15,618 nt of DNA from RGIG8597 sp045133795 (GCA_045133795.1 JBGUUT010000080.1:1-15618), one strand, 5' to 3'; positions 7,570 to 14,447 are shown, counted from the first letter of the stretch. Notes: a model not told the origin generated them from the letters alone. Numbers and translations are program-made.

Positions 7570-7944
7570 TTATGAAATTTTGTCGATTAGCCATTGTCCC
7601 AAAAAAACGGCAAATATTCCGATAATAATACTTAGAATTATATATGTGACGGCGATTCCCCAATGAGAAGTTTTTATTAAATCGTTTGCTTCAAGTGCGA
7701 ATGTGGAAAATGTCGTGAATCCTCCGCAAACTCCGACTTTGAGAAAGAGAATTAATTTGGGATTAAAATTATTTATTTTCAAAGCTAAGGCGACAATGCA
7801 ACCAATCAAAAAACAGCCGATTATATTTATAACAAAAGTTTTTATCGGGAATTGCAGTGATTCTTTTAACGGAATTAATCCTATCAAATATCTTAAAATT
7901 GTTCCTACAGCTCCGCCGAGTCCGAGTATTAAACAGTTAATCAT
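7570..7944 (-). CDS. crcB: CrcB/Fluc fluoride channel
   Basis: CrcB (Fluc) forms dual-topology dimers in the inner membrane that let fluoride leave the cell. The 124-residue protein has four membrane segments and the family motifs in order: GGAVGTILRY (10-19), the conserved Asn in INIIGCFLIG (N40), and GVCGGFTTFSTF (71-82), which carries the Phe/Thr residues of the fluoride path. AAAGGAATAAAT before the ATG provides the ribosome site. It is a single copy, as in homodimeric Fluc types. No fluoride riboswitch is recognisable in the roughly 70 bp before the palindrome at 8017. It is convergent with the lipoprotein cluster and divergent from the aldo/keto reductase gene. Confidence 0.95.
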   Translation of the reverse strand: MINCLILGLGGAVGTILRYLIGLIPLKESLQFPIKTFVINIIGCFLIGCIVALALKINNFNPKLILFLKVGVCGGFTTFSTFALEANDLIKTSHWGIAVTYIILSIIIGIFAVFLGQWLIDKIS

Positions 7945-8016
7945 ATTTATTCCTTTTTAGCTTTATACAAGTTCTTTTTTGAATTATCGCCAAAATCAAT
8001 TTATTCTAAAATTATT

Positions 8017-8055
8017 GCCCAGACCTCTATGCTGAAATTGAATATAGGTCTGGGC
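8017..8055. repeat. Full copy of a dispersed 39-bp palindromic element
   Basis: The 10-bp arms GCCCAGACCT and AGGTCTGGGC are perfect inverted repeats around a 19-bp centre, and outer A/T bases extend the stem. It matches the copy at 15252-15290 over all 39 bp with about five changes, all in the centre. The flanks TATT on the left and TG(T/C).TTTAT on the right are shared too. It lies in the divergent gap between crcB and the aldo/keto reductase gene. Confidence 0.85.
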
Positions 8056-8085
8056 TGTATTTATCATAGAGAAAAAAACTTCCGC

Positions 8086-8114
8086 TTGTTATATCAAAAA
8101 TCTTTTAGTAAAAA
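8086..8114 (+). promoter_or_regulatory. Weak candidate promoter of the aldo/keto reductase gene
   Basis: TTGTTA (8086-8091) and TAAAAA (8109-8114) are 17 bp apart. The match is modest. If used, transcription would begin within a base or two of the ATG at 8123, giving a leaderless mRNA, which would fit the lack of a ribosome-binding site there. Confidence 0.25.
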
Positions 8115-8122
8115 ATAAAGCT

Positions 8123-9043
8123 ATGAATTATCAAATATTAGGAAAAACAAAACTGAAAGTACCGACTGTCGGTGTCGGTTGTATGCGAATGGCAAATATG
8201 CCGCCGCAAGATTTACAAAATTTTATAGCACGATGTTTAGATTTGGGAATGAACTTTTTTGACCATGCAGATATTTACGGCGACGGTAGATGTGAGGAGG
8301 TTTTCGCCGACGGAATCAAAAGTCTAAATGTCAGTCGTGATAAAATGATTTTGCAATCTAAATGCGGGATTGTACCGGGAAAAATGTATGATTTTTCAAA
8401 ATCGCATATTTTACAAAGTGTGGACAGCATTTTAAAACGCCTTAAAACAGATTATCTTGATGTTCTGATTTTGCACCGTCCGGATGTACTTTTTGACGGG
8501 GAAGAATTGGCGGAAACATTTGATGAACTTGCTAAAAGCGGAAAAGTTTTACATTTCGGTGTATCAAATCACAATCCTATTCAAATTCAGTTATTGAAAA
8601 AATATCTTCATCAAGATTTAATTGTGAACCAAATGCAGTTTGGACTGGGACATTGCAAAATGATTTCACAGAGTCTTGAAGTGAACATGAATTCCGACGG
8701 AGGAATTTCACGTGACGGCGGAGTTTTGGAATATTGCCGTTTGAATGATATTACCTTACAGGCGTGGTCTCCGTTTCAAAGTGATAACGGCAGCGGCTGT
8801 TTTATTGATAATGAAAATTACGGAAATCTCAACGGCATGTTGTGGGAGTTGGGACAAAAGTACGGCGTTTCTAAAACAACGATAGCCGCAGCTTGGGTTT
8901 TACGTCATCCGGCAAAAGTTCAACTTATTACCGGGACAATGAATATTAATCGTTTAGATGAAATCGCCAAAGCAACGGAAATTAACTTAAGTAGAGAAGA
9001 GTGGTATCGACTTTATTTGAGTGCCGGTCATTTTTTACCTTAA
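8123..9043 (+). CDS. Aldo/keto reductase
   Basis: A cytosolic NADPH-dependent oxidoreductase of the aldo/keto reductase superfamily, with a (beta/alpha)8 barrel. The 306-residue length is typical for the YdhF/YajO-like bacterial branch. The catalytic tetrad is visible: D47 and Y52 in FDHADIYGDG, K80 in LQSKCG, and H118 in VLILHRPD. The cofactor-side motif FGVSNHNP lies near 154-161 and the late WVLRHPAKVQLITG segment near 262-275 is family-typical. The substrate cannot be told from sequence. No Shine-Dalgarno sequence precedes the ATG (only AATAAAGCT), unlike nearly every neighbour. The gene for an iron-sulfur-flavoprotein-like reductase follows after 27 bp, so the two probably form a redox operon. 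Confidence 0.93.
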   Translation: MNYQILGKTKLKVPTVGVGCMRMANMPPQDLQNFIARCLDLGMNFFDHADIYGDGRCEEVFADGIKSLNVSRDKMILQSKCGIVPGKMYDFSKSHILQSVDSILKRLKTDYLDVLILHRPDVLFDGEELAETFDELAKSGKVLHFGVSNHNPIQIQLLKKYLHQDLIVNQMQFGLGHCKMISQSLEVNMNSDGGISRDGGVLEYCRLNDITLQAWSPFQSDNGSGCFIDNENYGNLNGMLWELGQKYGVSKTTIAAAWVLRHPAKVQLITGTMNINRLDEIAKATEINLSREEWYRLYLSAGHFLP

Positions 9044-9070
9044 ATCTGTAATATAACCTAAGGAAGAAAC

Positions 9071-9772
9071 ATGAAAATTACACTTATTCACGGACAGAAT
9101 CATAAAGGAAGTTCTTATAATATCGGGAAAATGTTTGCAGATAAAATCAACGGAACAAATGATGTCAAAGAGTTTTTTCTGCCGCAGGATTTGGGCAATA
9201 TTTTTTGTGTCGGTTGCTACAAATGTATAAAAAAACCTGAAGATTGTCCGTATTACAAAGAAAAGCAAAAAATTATGGACGCGATTCTTGATTCTGACTT
9301 GTTGATTTTTACTTCTCCTACATATTGTATGTTGCCGTCAGCAGCGATGAAAACTTTTATTGATTTGACTTTTAACTATTGGATGGTTCATCGTCCGGAC
9401 GAAAGAATGTTTAATAAAAAAGCTGTCGTGATTTCGACGGCGGCAGGAATGGGAGCCGGCAAAGTTACAAAAGAAATAGCTAATACTTTGTTTTATTGGG
9501 GCGTTCCAAAAATAAGCCGGTTGGGATTTGCGGTACAGGCGATGAACTGGGAAAGTGTGAATCCCGATAAAAAGAATAAAATCGAGAAATCCGTAACAAA
9601 ACTTGCCGCCGAATTATCAAAAAACAAAAAAGTGCGTGTCGGTTTTAAAACAAGATTTATGTTTAACATGATGCGAATGATGCAAAAAAACGGCATGGGC
9701 TCGTCACCTGAGGAAAAGGAATATTGGCAGGCGAAAGGCTGGCTTGACAAAGGCAGACCGTGGAAACAGTGA
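9071..9772 (+). CDS. Flavodoxin-fold NAD(P)H:FMN reductase, iron-sulfur flavoprotein-like
   Basis: A 233-residue protein of the flavodoxin-like NADPH-dependent FMN reductase superfamily. The FMN phosphate loop is at the N-terminus (HGQNHKGSSYNIG, 7-19). A cysteine cluster C46-x2-C49-x2-C52-x6-C59 sits where iron-sulfur flavoproteins (Isf) carry the compact CX2CX2CX4-7C motif that binds a 4Fe-4S cluster. The SPTYCMLPSAAMKTFID segment (near 82-98) is the second flavin-binding loop. The C-terminal third (from about 165) is a basic helical extension ending in a Trp/Gly-rich tail. It would shuttle electrons between NAD(P)H or ferredoxin and small acceptors. AGGAAG precedes the ATG. Cluster binding is inferred from the Cys spacing, since some relatives keep these cysteines without proven clusters. 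Confidence 0.88.
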   Translation: MKITLIHGQNHKGSSYNIGKMFADKINGTNDVKEFFLPQDLGNIFCVGCYKCIKKPEDCPYYKEKQKIMDAILDSDLLIFTSPTYCMLPSAAMKTFIDLTFNYWMVHRPDERMFNKKAVVISTAAGMGAGKVTKEIANTLFYWGVPKISRLGFAVQAMNWESVNPDKKNKIEKSVTKLAAELSKNKKVRVGFKTRFMFNMMRMMQKNGMGSSPEEKEYWQAKGWLDKGRPWKQ

Positions 9773-9800
9773 TATTCTGTTTTTGAATCGAGGTCTGGGC
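9773..9800 (+). repeat. Partial copy of the dispersed AGGTCTGGGC element
   Basis: TATTCTGTTTTTGAATC followed by GAGGTCTGGGC. It is nearly identical to the partial copy at 192-221 and, like it, lacks the GCCCAGACCT left arm. It starts immediately after the stop codon of the reductase gene and ends 26 bp before the next gene. Confidence 0.7.
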
Positions 9801-9826
9801 AGTAAAAAAATTATAAGGAAAGCAAA

Positions 9827-10150
9827 ATGTATAAATTAGAATTTTATGTACCTGAAAGTCATTGTGAAGAGGTGAAAAATGCAGTTTTTGCAGCAGGAGC
9901 AGGACAGCAGGGGAATTACAGCCATTGTTGCTGGCAGACATTGGGTGACGGACAATTTTTACCAATGGACGGAAGCAATCCTTTTATCGGGAAATCCGGC
10001 GAATTGGAAAAAGTTCGAGAGTTTAAAGTAGAAATGATTTGTGAAAAAAAGTTTATTCGCAAGGTTGTCGAGGCGTTAAAAAAAGCTCATCCGTATGAAG
10101 AACCGGCATATTCGATTTTTGAGATGGCAGAAATTGACAAAATAATGTGA
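9827..10150 (+). CDS. Small NIF3/YqfO-type domain protein
   Basis: A 107-residue protein that matches the stand-alone form of the domain inserted in NIF3/YqfO proteins (CutA/PII-like fold). Visible features are the Gly-rich GAGQQGNYSHCCW region (24-36), the GSNPFIGKSGELE segment (49-61) and the hallmark HPYEEPAY (88-95). Homologues are widely annotated as NIF3-like or, wrongly, as RtxA-type toxins. The biochemical role is unknown, though the fold forms trimers in relatives. AAGGAAAG lies upstream of the ATG. Its last codons contain the -35 box of the next operon's promoter (10134-10139). Confidence 0.88.
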   Translation: MYKLEFYVPESHCEEVKNAVFAAGAGQQGNYSHCCWQTLGDGQFLPMDGSNPFIGKSGELEKVREFKVEMICEKKFIRKVVEALKKAHPYEEPAYSIFEMAEIDKIM

Positions 10151-10162
10151 CTTTTATATAAG
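10134..10162 (+). promoter_or_regulatory. Near-consensus promoter of the second envelope operon
   Basis: A perfect -35 TTGACA (10134-10139) and a -10 TATAAG (10157-10162, 5 of 6) are separated by 17 bp. The -35 lies inside the last codons of the NIF3-like gene. The start of transcription would be near 10169, leaving a leader of about 24 nt with AGAAGG before the first gene. Confidence 0.72.
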
Positions 10163-10192
10163 GCATTTAAAATAATAAAATAGAAGGTTTTG

Positions 10193-10990
10193 ATGGTATT
10201 AAAAAAGAATAAAATTTTACTGTGCATATTGTTTGCAATGTTTTTTATTTCGACAGTCAGTATCAGTGCAGAAGAAAAAGTTGTAGAGGAAAAAAATGTA
10301 GTACAAGCTGTCAATGATAAAAAAGATACAGCGTATGGTTATTATGAAGATAATCAATGGAAAAAGTTATCATTAGGAGTTTCTACAGCTGTCGGTTATG
10401 GATATTATCGACGTGGTTTTGCTGTAGTAGCAGATTCTACATTGCCTATACATATTATAAAAGGACTTTATATTGCTCCCGGATTTAGATTTATTGCTCA
10501 CAAATTTAATCTTTCGCATTTTTTCAGTATTGCTACAGGCGGTACATATCGCTATGAATTTGACGGGTGTTTTGTAGGAATCAAAGCTGATGTATTGTAC
10601 CGTCAGCAGATAATAAAATATTTTGGTTTACAGTTTGGGCTTAGTTTTACTATCGGACCGGAATTTTCGAATTATTACAGTCCTTACCGTGAGAAGGATT
10701 ACCCGACAATTTCACTTACATTTTCTCCGGATATTTTTATCGGAGCTTATGCAAATTATAAAAATTGGGCATTCTTTTTAAACTTCAAGAAATTATTTCC
10801 TTTTACACCGGTTGTTTATAACACAGCGGAAGGATTTTTTTATAACGAAGAGCAAATGAAAGATGTATATGAGTTTATTCCGCCGATTTATAAAAATCTC
10901 AGTACGACATATCATGTGTGTTTTTCAGCGGCATCACTGGAAATAGGTTTTACTTATTTCTTCCCGACTGCCGGAAAAAAACAAAATTAA
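10193..10990 (+). CDS. Probable outer-membrane beta-barrel protein
   Basis: A 265-residue secreted protein. The ATG at 10193 is chosen because AGAAGG lies five bases upstream; a TTG directly before it is in frame but less likely. A signal peptide (basic VLKKNK, hydrophobic core to about 23) probably ends at SISA. After a short Glu/Lys-rich linker, residues from about 60 on alternate between aromatic/hydrophobic and polar segments rich in Tyr, Phe and Gly (for example GYGYYRRGFAVV, YIAPGFRFI, FGLQFGLSFTIG), a pattern typical of transmembrane beta strands. The last strand-like segment LEIGFTYFF lies close to the C-terminus. No named family is recognised. It heads a three-gene operon with its own strong promoter. 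Confidence 0.82.
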   Translation: MVLKKNKILLCILFAMFFISTVSISAEEKVVEEKNVVQAVNDKKDTAYGYYEDNQWKKLSLGVSTAVGYGYYRRGFAVVADSTLPIHIIKGLYIAPGFRFIAHKFNLSHFFSIATGGTYRYEFDGCFVGIKADVLYRQQIIKYFGLQFGLSFTIGPEFSNYYSPYREKDYPTISLTFSPDIFIGAYANYKNWAFFLNFKKLFPFTPVVYNTAEGFFYNEEQMKDVYEFIPPIYKNLSTTYHVCFSAASLEIGFTYFFPTAGKKQN

Positions 10991-11007
10991 AAATGCGAGG
11001 CTGATTG

Positions 11008-11577
11008 ATGAAAAAAATATTGTTTATATTATTACCGTTATTAATTGTGTTACCTATATTTGCAAATGAAGTTGTAACTGAAGAAAAGGAAGAAGTCGTG
11101 CCTTCTTTCTCAATTGAAAATGAAGATGTAGTAAAAATTCAGACAGAAGACAGTGCAGAACAAACAAAAGAATTTGATGTTGCAGCTTTTAAACAGAAGA
11201 AAAAAATAACTGACGGTTTACTGTTTGGTTCGATTACTGCAAGTTCTGTAGGCGTAAGTATTTTAGTTACTTCTATTGTAATGGGATTTATTCCTAGTGA
11301 TAGCTTCCCGAATGGAATGTTTACCGATGTCGCTTTTCAGATAGAAAATGTTTACAGTGACGGAAGTGTGCGTATGTCTTCCTATCCGTCGATGATGGTT
11401 TATTGTTGTGTCGGTTCTGTGTTGTTTTGCGTGGGGACTTTGATTTTGCTTTTTGCATTGCCGATTATGTTTTACAGTATAATACGTAAGGTAAACGAAT
11501 ATAAATTGGAAAAGGCTATGAAAAAAGAAGAACCGCATTGGGAAGTATCGGCAAGCGGATTTCAATTTCGTTTTTAG
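11008..11577 (+). CDS. Secreted/membrane protein with two TM segments, unknown
   Basis: A 189-residue protein. The ATG at 11008 has GAGG seven bases upstream, and a TTG at 11005 is in frame but closer than usual to that site. A cleavable signal peptide (to about 20, IFA then NE) precedes a Glu/Val/Thr-rich acidic stretch (20-55). Two hydrophobic segments follow, near 72-94 and 130-160, the second long and Cys-containing. A basic/charged tail ends in FQFRF, and such a C-terminal Phe is common in proteins facing the outer membrane. I do not recognise the family. It lies 17 bp after the beta-barrel gene and its stop overlaps the ribosome site of the lipoprotein gene, so all three are likely co-translated. 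Confidence 0.8.
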   Translation: MKKILFILLPLLIVLPIFANEVVTEEKEEVVPSFSIENEDVVKIQTEDSAEQTKEFDVAAFKQKKKITDGLLFGSITASSVGVSILVTSIVMGFIPSDSFPNGMFTDVAFQIENVYSDGSVRMSSYPSMMVYCCVGSVLFCVGTLILLFALPIMFYSIIRKVNEYKLEKAMKKEEPHWEVSASGFQFRF

Positions 11578-11586
11578 GGAGATGTT

Positions 11587-11931
11587 ATGAATAAAGTTTT
11601 CAATGCGTTGATTTTTATATGTTTGATTTGTTTTGTTTCGTGTGAAGGTTTGTTTCCGCCGGTAAAAGCCCCGCAGATATCAGCTACACAACAGACTGAC
11701 GGAAGCTATACGGTGACAATGGATGCGGGAAGAAACGGTTCGATTTTTTATACACTTGATGGAAGTGAGCCGAAATATCCGGAATCTACACTTTATATGG
11801 AAAAATTGACAAATTTACCGCAAGATACTACGGTTCGAGCGATTTCTTATTGTCCGTCCGGGCGATACAGTGAAATAGTTGATATAAAATTAGTTGCAGA
11901 TGTAACGGCAGATTCCGTTATTTGCGAATAG
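11587..11931 (+). CDS. Small lipoprotein with chitobiase/hexosaminidase C-terminal-like domain
   Basis: A 114-residue lipoprotein. The signal peptide ends in FVSC with the lipidated Cys at 19. The mature chain is almost entirely one domain of the CHB_HEX_C type: GSIFYTLDGSEPKYPESTLY (51-70) and later the TTVRAISYCPSGRYSEIV segment (80-97). These Ig-like beta domains occur in many spirochaete surface lipoproteins. AGGGAG, overlapping the stop of the previous gene, is the ribosome site. It is the last gene of the operon, followed by a strong terminator. It probably acts as an envelope-anchored binding or structural module; no catalytic residues are expected. Confidence 0.88.
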   Translation: MNKVFNALIFICLICFVSCEGLFPPVKAPQISATQQTDGSYTVTMDAGRNGSIFYTLDGSEPKYPESTLYMEKLTNLPQDTTVRAISYCPSGRYSEIVDIKLVADVTADSVICE

Positions 11932-11993
11932 TTTTTTGTAAATCGGGAAGTATGTGTAATTAAATAAGCAATAAAATAATTTTTATTTTACCT

Positions 11994-12030
11994 AAAACTC
12001 CGAGTTTCTTTTTGAAACCGGAGTTTTTTT
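11994..12030 (+). terminator. Terminator after the second envelope operon
   Basis: ACTCCG with CGGAGT and GTTTC with GAAAC form one long stem (single A bulge, T5 loop), followed by seven T residues on the + strand. It is a strong intrinsic terminator about 65 bp after the lipoprotein stop. The A run before the stem lets it work less strongly on the minus strand too. Confidence 0.9.
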
Positions 12031-12094
12031 GTCATTTAATTTTCTCTCTTATCATTGCCGTTTTCAATTTTCATCTTTCAGTTTTCATGTTCTT

Positions 12095-12655
12095 TTATAA
12101 TTTGTCCCATTCCGAACGTAATAATGAATAATAGAGTCTGCTTACGTATTTACCGTCAATAAAGAAATAATCACGTAAAGTTCCTTCGTATACAAAACCG
12201 CATTTTTCTATTACACGTCGAGAGGCGGGATTTATTTCTTTTACCGAGATTTGGATTTTGTGCAAATTAATTTTTTCAAAACCATATTTCATAATTGCCT
12301 TTGTAGCTTCCGTAGCTAAACCTTTCCTTTGAAAGTTGCTTCCTATACAATATTCAATTTCTGCAAAATGATTTTTATTCTCGACCCAGAAGTAGGCAAT
12401 CTGTCCGATACATTCTCCGCTGTTTTTATCAATAATAGCCCAGCGATAATAATTTTCGTCGGAATATGAGGAGATGTATTTATCAAAAAGCTCTTTTACT
12501 TCTTCGTGTGTCGTATAAACCGGCTCAGCATACATAGACTGGATTTTTTCATCGGCAATCCAGTTTTTTAAACAGGCTGCAATGTCTTCATATTTAAACT
12601 GCCGTAAAATCAGGCGTTGTGTTTCTATAGTTTGCGTACCGTAATGTGTCAGCAT
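12095..12655 (-). CDS. GNAT acetyltransferase, RimJ/RimL type
   Basis: A 186-residue Gcn5-related N-acetyltransferase. It starts with the RimJ/RimL-type entry segment IETQRLILRQF (10-20). It carries the acetyl-CoA pyrophosphate loop as QRKGLATEA (109-117, form Q-x-x-G-x-A) and ends with the NPASRRVIEKCGF helix/turn (142-154) and the GTLRDYFFIDGKY segment. Enzymes of this branch acetylate N-terminal or small-molecule amino groups, and the acceptor cannot be named here. AAGGAGA lies about 12 bases upstream of the ATG, slightly far. It is downstream of guaA in the same direction but separated by a terminator, so its own expression signal is uncertain. Confidence 0.92.
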   Translation of the reverse strand: MLTHYGTQTIETQRLILRQFKYEDIAACLKNWIADEKIQSMYAEPVYTTHEEVKELFDKYISSYSDENYYRWAIIDKNSGECIGQIAYFWVENKNHFAEIEYCIGSNFQRKGLATEATKAIMKYGFEKINLHKIQISVKEINPASRRVIEKCGFVYEGTLRDYFFIDGKYVSRLYYSLLRSEWDKL

Positions 12656-12705
12656 TTTTTTTGTTTTCTCCTTATATCGATTCTAAGATTTTGTTGCAAG
12701 GAATT

Positions 12706-12733
12706 AAAAAAAAGGAGTGAAAAAACACTCCTT
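12706..12733 (-). terminator. Terminator of guaA
   Basis: On the minus strand the stem AAGGAGTG/CACTCCTT with loop T6 is followed by a T run (AAAAAA at 12706-12711 on the + strand). A perfect 8-bp stem plus T tract makes it a standard intrinsic terminator, 26 bp after the guaA stop. Confidence 0.92.
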
Positions 12734-12758
12734 AATTTATCTTATGAAAGATGAATTT

Positions 12759-13742
12759 TTATTCCCACTCAATTGTACCTACCGGCTTTGGTGTCAAATC
12801 ATAAACTACACGATTTATGCCCTCAACTTCAGTGGTAATTCTTGCTGTGATTTTATGCAAAACAGGGTATGGAATTTCTTCAATTGTAGCAGTCATTGCG
12901 TCGGTAGTGTTTACTGCACGCATAATTGCCGGCCAACCTTCATAGCGTTTTCCGTCACGTACACCAACACTTTTAAAGTCTGGAACTGAAATAAAATATT
13001 GCCAAACTTTTTCTGCAAGCCCTGCATTATCAAATTCTTCACGTAAGATAGCATCTGCTTCACGCAAAGCGTTTAATCTGTCACGAGTGATAGCACCTAA
13101 GCAACGTACTCCAAGTCCCGGACCTGGGAATGGCTGACGATAAACCATTGCATGCGGCAATCCCAAAGCTTCACCTACAACACGAACTTCATCTTTGTAA
13201 AGCAAGCGAACAGGTTCTACAAGTTCAAATTGCATATCTTCAGGTAATCCGCCGACATTATGATGAGCTTTTACACCGTCACTTTCGAGAATGTCCGGAT
13301 AAATTGTTCCCTGAGCCAAGAATGAAATCCCTTCCAGTTTACGAGCTTCTTCATCAAATACTTTAATGAATTCTCCGCCTATAATCTTGCGTTTCTTTTC
13401 AGGTTCAGCTACATCTTTGAGTAAATCTAAGAAACGATCGGTTGCGTCAATATAAATCAAGTTTGCATCAAGTTGATTTTTAAAAACTTCTATAACTTGT
13501 TCGCTTTCACCTTTACGCATTAAACCGTGATTAACATGAACACAAACAAGTTGTTTGCCGATAGCTTTAATCAACAATGCCGCAACAACGGAACTGTCTA
13601 CACCGCCTGAAAGTGCGAGTAAAACTTTCTTATCTTTAATCTGTTCACGAACAAGAGCAACTTGTTCTTCAATAAATTTGTTTGCCAGCTCAAATGTTGT
13701 GATTCTGGCCATATCATCTGGTCTTTTATTAGGTAACTCCAT
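12759..13742 (-). CDS. guaA: GMP synthase ATP-pyrophosphatase subunit, no glutaminase domain
   Basis: The protein converts XMP to GMP via an adenylated intermediate in purine synthesis. The 327-residue chain contains only the synthetase half: the PP-loop SGGVDSS (45-51), the NHGLMRKGE region (71-79), QGTIYPDILES (144-154), HHNVGG (160-165) and the C-terminal dimerisation domain with QPFPGPGLGVRCLG (203-216), ending in the canonical KPVGTIEWE. Ordinary bacterial GuaA is about 515-525 residues, with a glutamine amidotransferase domain in front. Here that domain is absent and no remnant lies upstream, so the start is genuine (GCAGGAGT eight bases before the ATG). It resembles the archaeal two-subunit arrangement. 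Ammonia must come from a separate glutaminase encoded elsewhere or be taken up free. A terminator follows. Confidence 0.95.
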   Translation of the reverse strand: MELPNKRPDDMARITTFELANKFIEEQVALVREQIKDKKVLLALSGGVDSSVVAALLIKAIGKQLVCVHVNHGLMRKGESEQVIEVFKNQLDANLIYIDATDRFLDLLKDVAEPEKKRKIIGGEFIKVFDEEARKLEGISFLAQGTIYPDILESDGVKAHHNVGGLPEDMQFELVEPVRLLYKDEVRVVGEALGLPHAMVYRQPFPGPGLGVRCLGAITRDRLNALREADAILREEFDNAGLAEKVWQYFISVPDFKSVGVRDGKRYEGWPAIMRAVNTTDAMTATIEEIPYPVLHKITARITTEVEGINRVVYDLTPKPVGTIEWE

Positions 13743-13804
13743 TTTAAAAACTCCTGCTTTTTTTTATCACATTTTAATATTCTATGAAAAGCAATTTTAT
13801 TTTT

Positions 13805-13833
13805 TTTATAGACAAAAAACTTATGGTTTACAA
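13805..13833 (-). promoter_or_regulatory. Candidate promoter of guaA
   Basis: On the minus strand TTGTAA (13828-13833, 4 of 6) and TATAAA (13805-13810, 5 of 6) are separated by 17 bp. Transcription would start near 13798, giving a leader of about 55 nt before the guaA ATG. Confidence 0.45.
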
Positions 13834-13931
13834 AAATATATTCCTTGCATTGGATTTTCTGCGGTTACACCGCGAACATAAACATAAAATATCTTGTTGA
13901 AGTATCTCTTAAAATCAAATTTATTTTTCAT
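13821..13931 (-). other. 36-codon open frame between ogt and guaA (doubtful)
   Basis: An ATG at 13931 opens a 36-residue frame ending at 13821 (N-terminus MKNKFDFKRY, later VRGVTAENPM and a terminal FCKP). There is no ribosome site. The middle is less A/T-rich than its surroundings and contains a perfect GCGGT-TAC-ACCGC hairpin (13861-13873), so it may be a relic of a longer gene or a structured leader instead of a gene. The putative guaA -35 box overlaps its last codons. Confidence 0.2.
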
Positions 13932-13963
13932 TTTGGCAAAATAATACTTGCAACTAAATTTAA

Positions 13964-14443
13964 TTAATTCACGGTTTTTAAAATGATATTTTTTTCTAAG
14001 TCAAGTAATTTCTTTTTTATATCATTTCCCAATGCAAAACCGCCGAGAGTTCCGTCTTTATTGATGACTCTGTGACACGGTACTAAAATAAGAATAGGAT
14101 TTTTATTATTTGCCTGTCCTACGGCACGATAGGCTTTAGGATTTTTGACGGCAATCGCAATGTCGTGGTAACTGCATGTTTTTCCGTAAGGAATTTTTAA
14201 TAATTCACCCCAAACTTGTTTTTGAAAATCAGTACCGTTCAATTTTATAGGCAAATCAAAAGACTTTCGCATTCCGCAAAAATACTCGCTTAATTGTTTG
14301 CAGGTTGTTTCCGGAAGTTTAGAAGTTGATTTTGTTTCCGGTATGAAGTTTTCTTTTGTAAGTGAAAGTTCGGTAATAAAATCATCTTTGATTGTAATTT
14401 TCAGTATTCCGATTGGACTTTGAAAGAGAGTACAGTGTTGCAT
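13964..14443 (-). CDS. ogt: Methylated-DNA--protein-cysteine methyltransferase
   Basis: This suicide repair protein moves the methyl group from O6-methylguanine (or O4-methylthymine) in DNA to its own cysteine. The 159-residue chain is the normal size of the Ogt type. The acceptor Cys is C123 in LVPCHRVI (120-127). The DNA-binding helix and arginine finger are in AYRAVGQANNKNPI (104-117, R106), and GGFALG (134-139) is the usual loop. The N-terminal domain (1-70) is short and lacks the Ada metal-binding domain. The Ala-Asn-Asn-Lys of the helix differs mildly from the common Gly-Ala-Asn-Gly. The ATG is four bases after the stop of the mgtC-type gene with no visible ribosome site, so translation probably depends on re-initiation from that gene. 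Confidence 0.95.
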   Translation of the reverse strand: MQHCTLFQSPIGILKITIKDDFITELSLTKENFIPETKSTSKLPETTCKQLSEYFCGMRKSFDLPIKLNGTDFQKQVWGELLKIPYGKTCSYHDIAIAVKNPKAYRAVGQANNKNPILILVPCHRVINKDGTLGGFALGNDIKKKLLDLEKNIILKTVN

Positions 14444-14447
14444 GATA

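Noticed and set aside
7945..8016. Fluoride riboswitch upstream of crcB
   Set aside because: The crcB leader on the minus strand lacks the conserved GGNGAUGG and pseudoknot segments and is only a short A/T-rich stretch with a ribosome site.
9751..9800. A left arm for the partial repeat at 9773-9800 (GGCAGACC at 9751-9758)
   Set aside because: It resembles GCCCAGACC only loosely, lies within the reductase coding sequence, and is spaced differently from the full copies.
12656..12695. Promoter TTGCAA-17-TATAAG for the acetyltransferase gene (minus strand)
   Set aside because: The spacing is perfect, but the -10 overlaps the AAGGAG ribosome site, so the transcript would lose that site. One of the two readings must be wrong and the ribosome site is the safer call.
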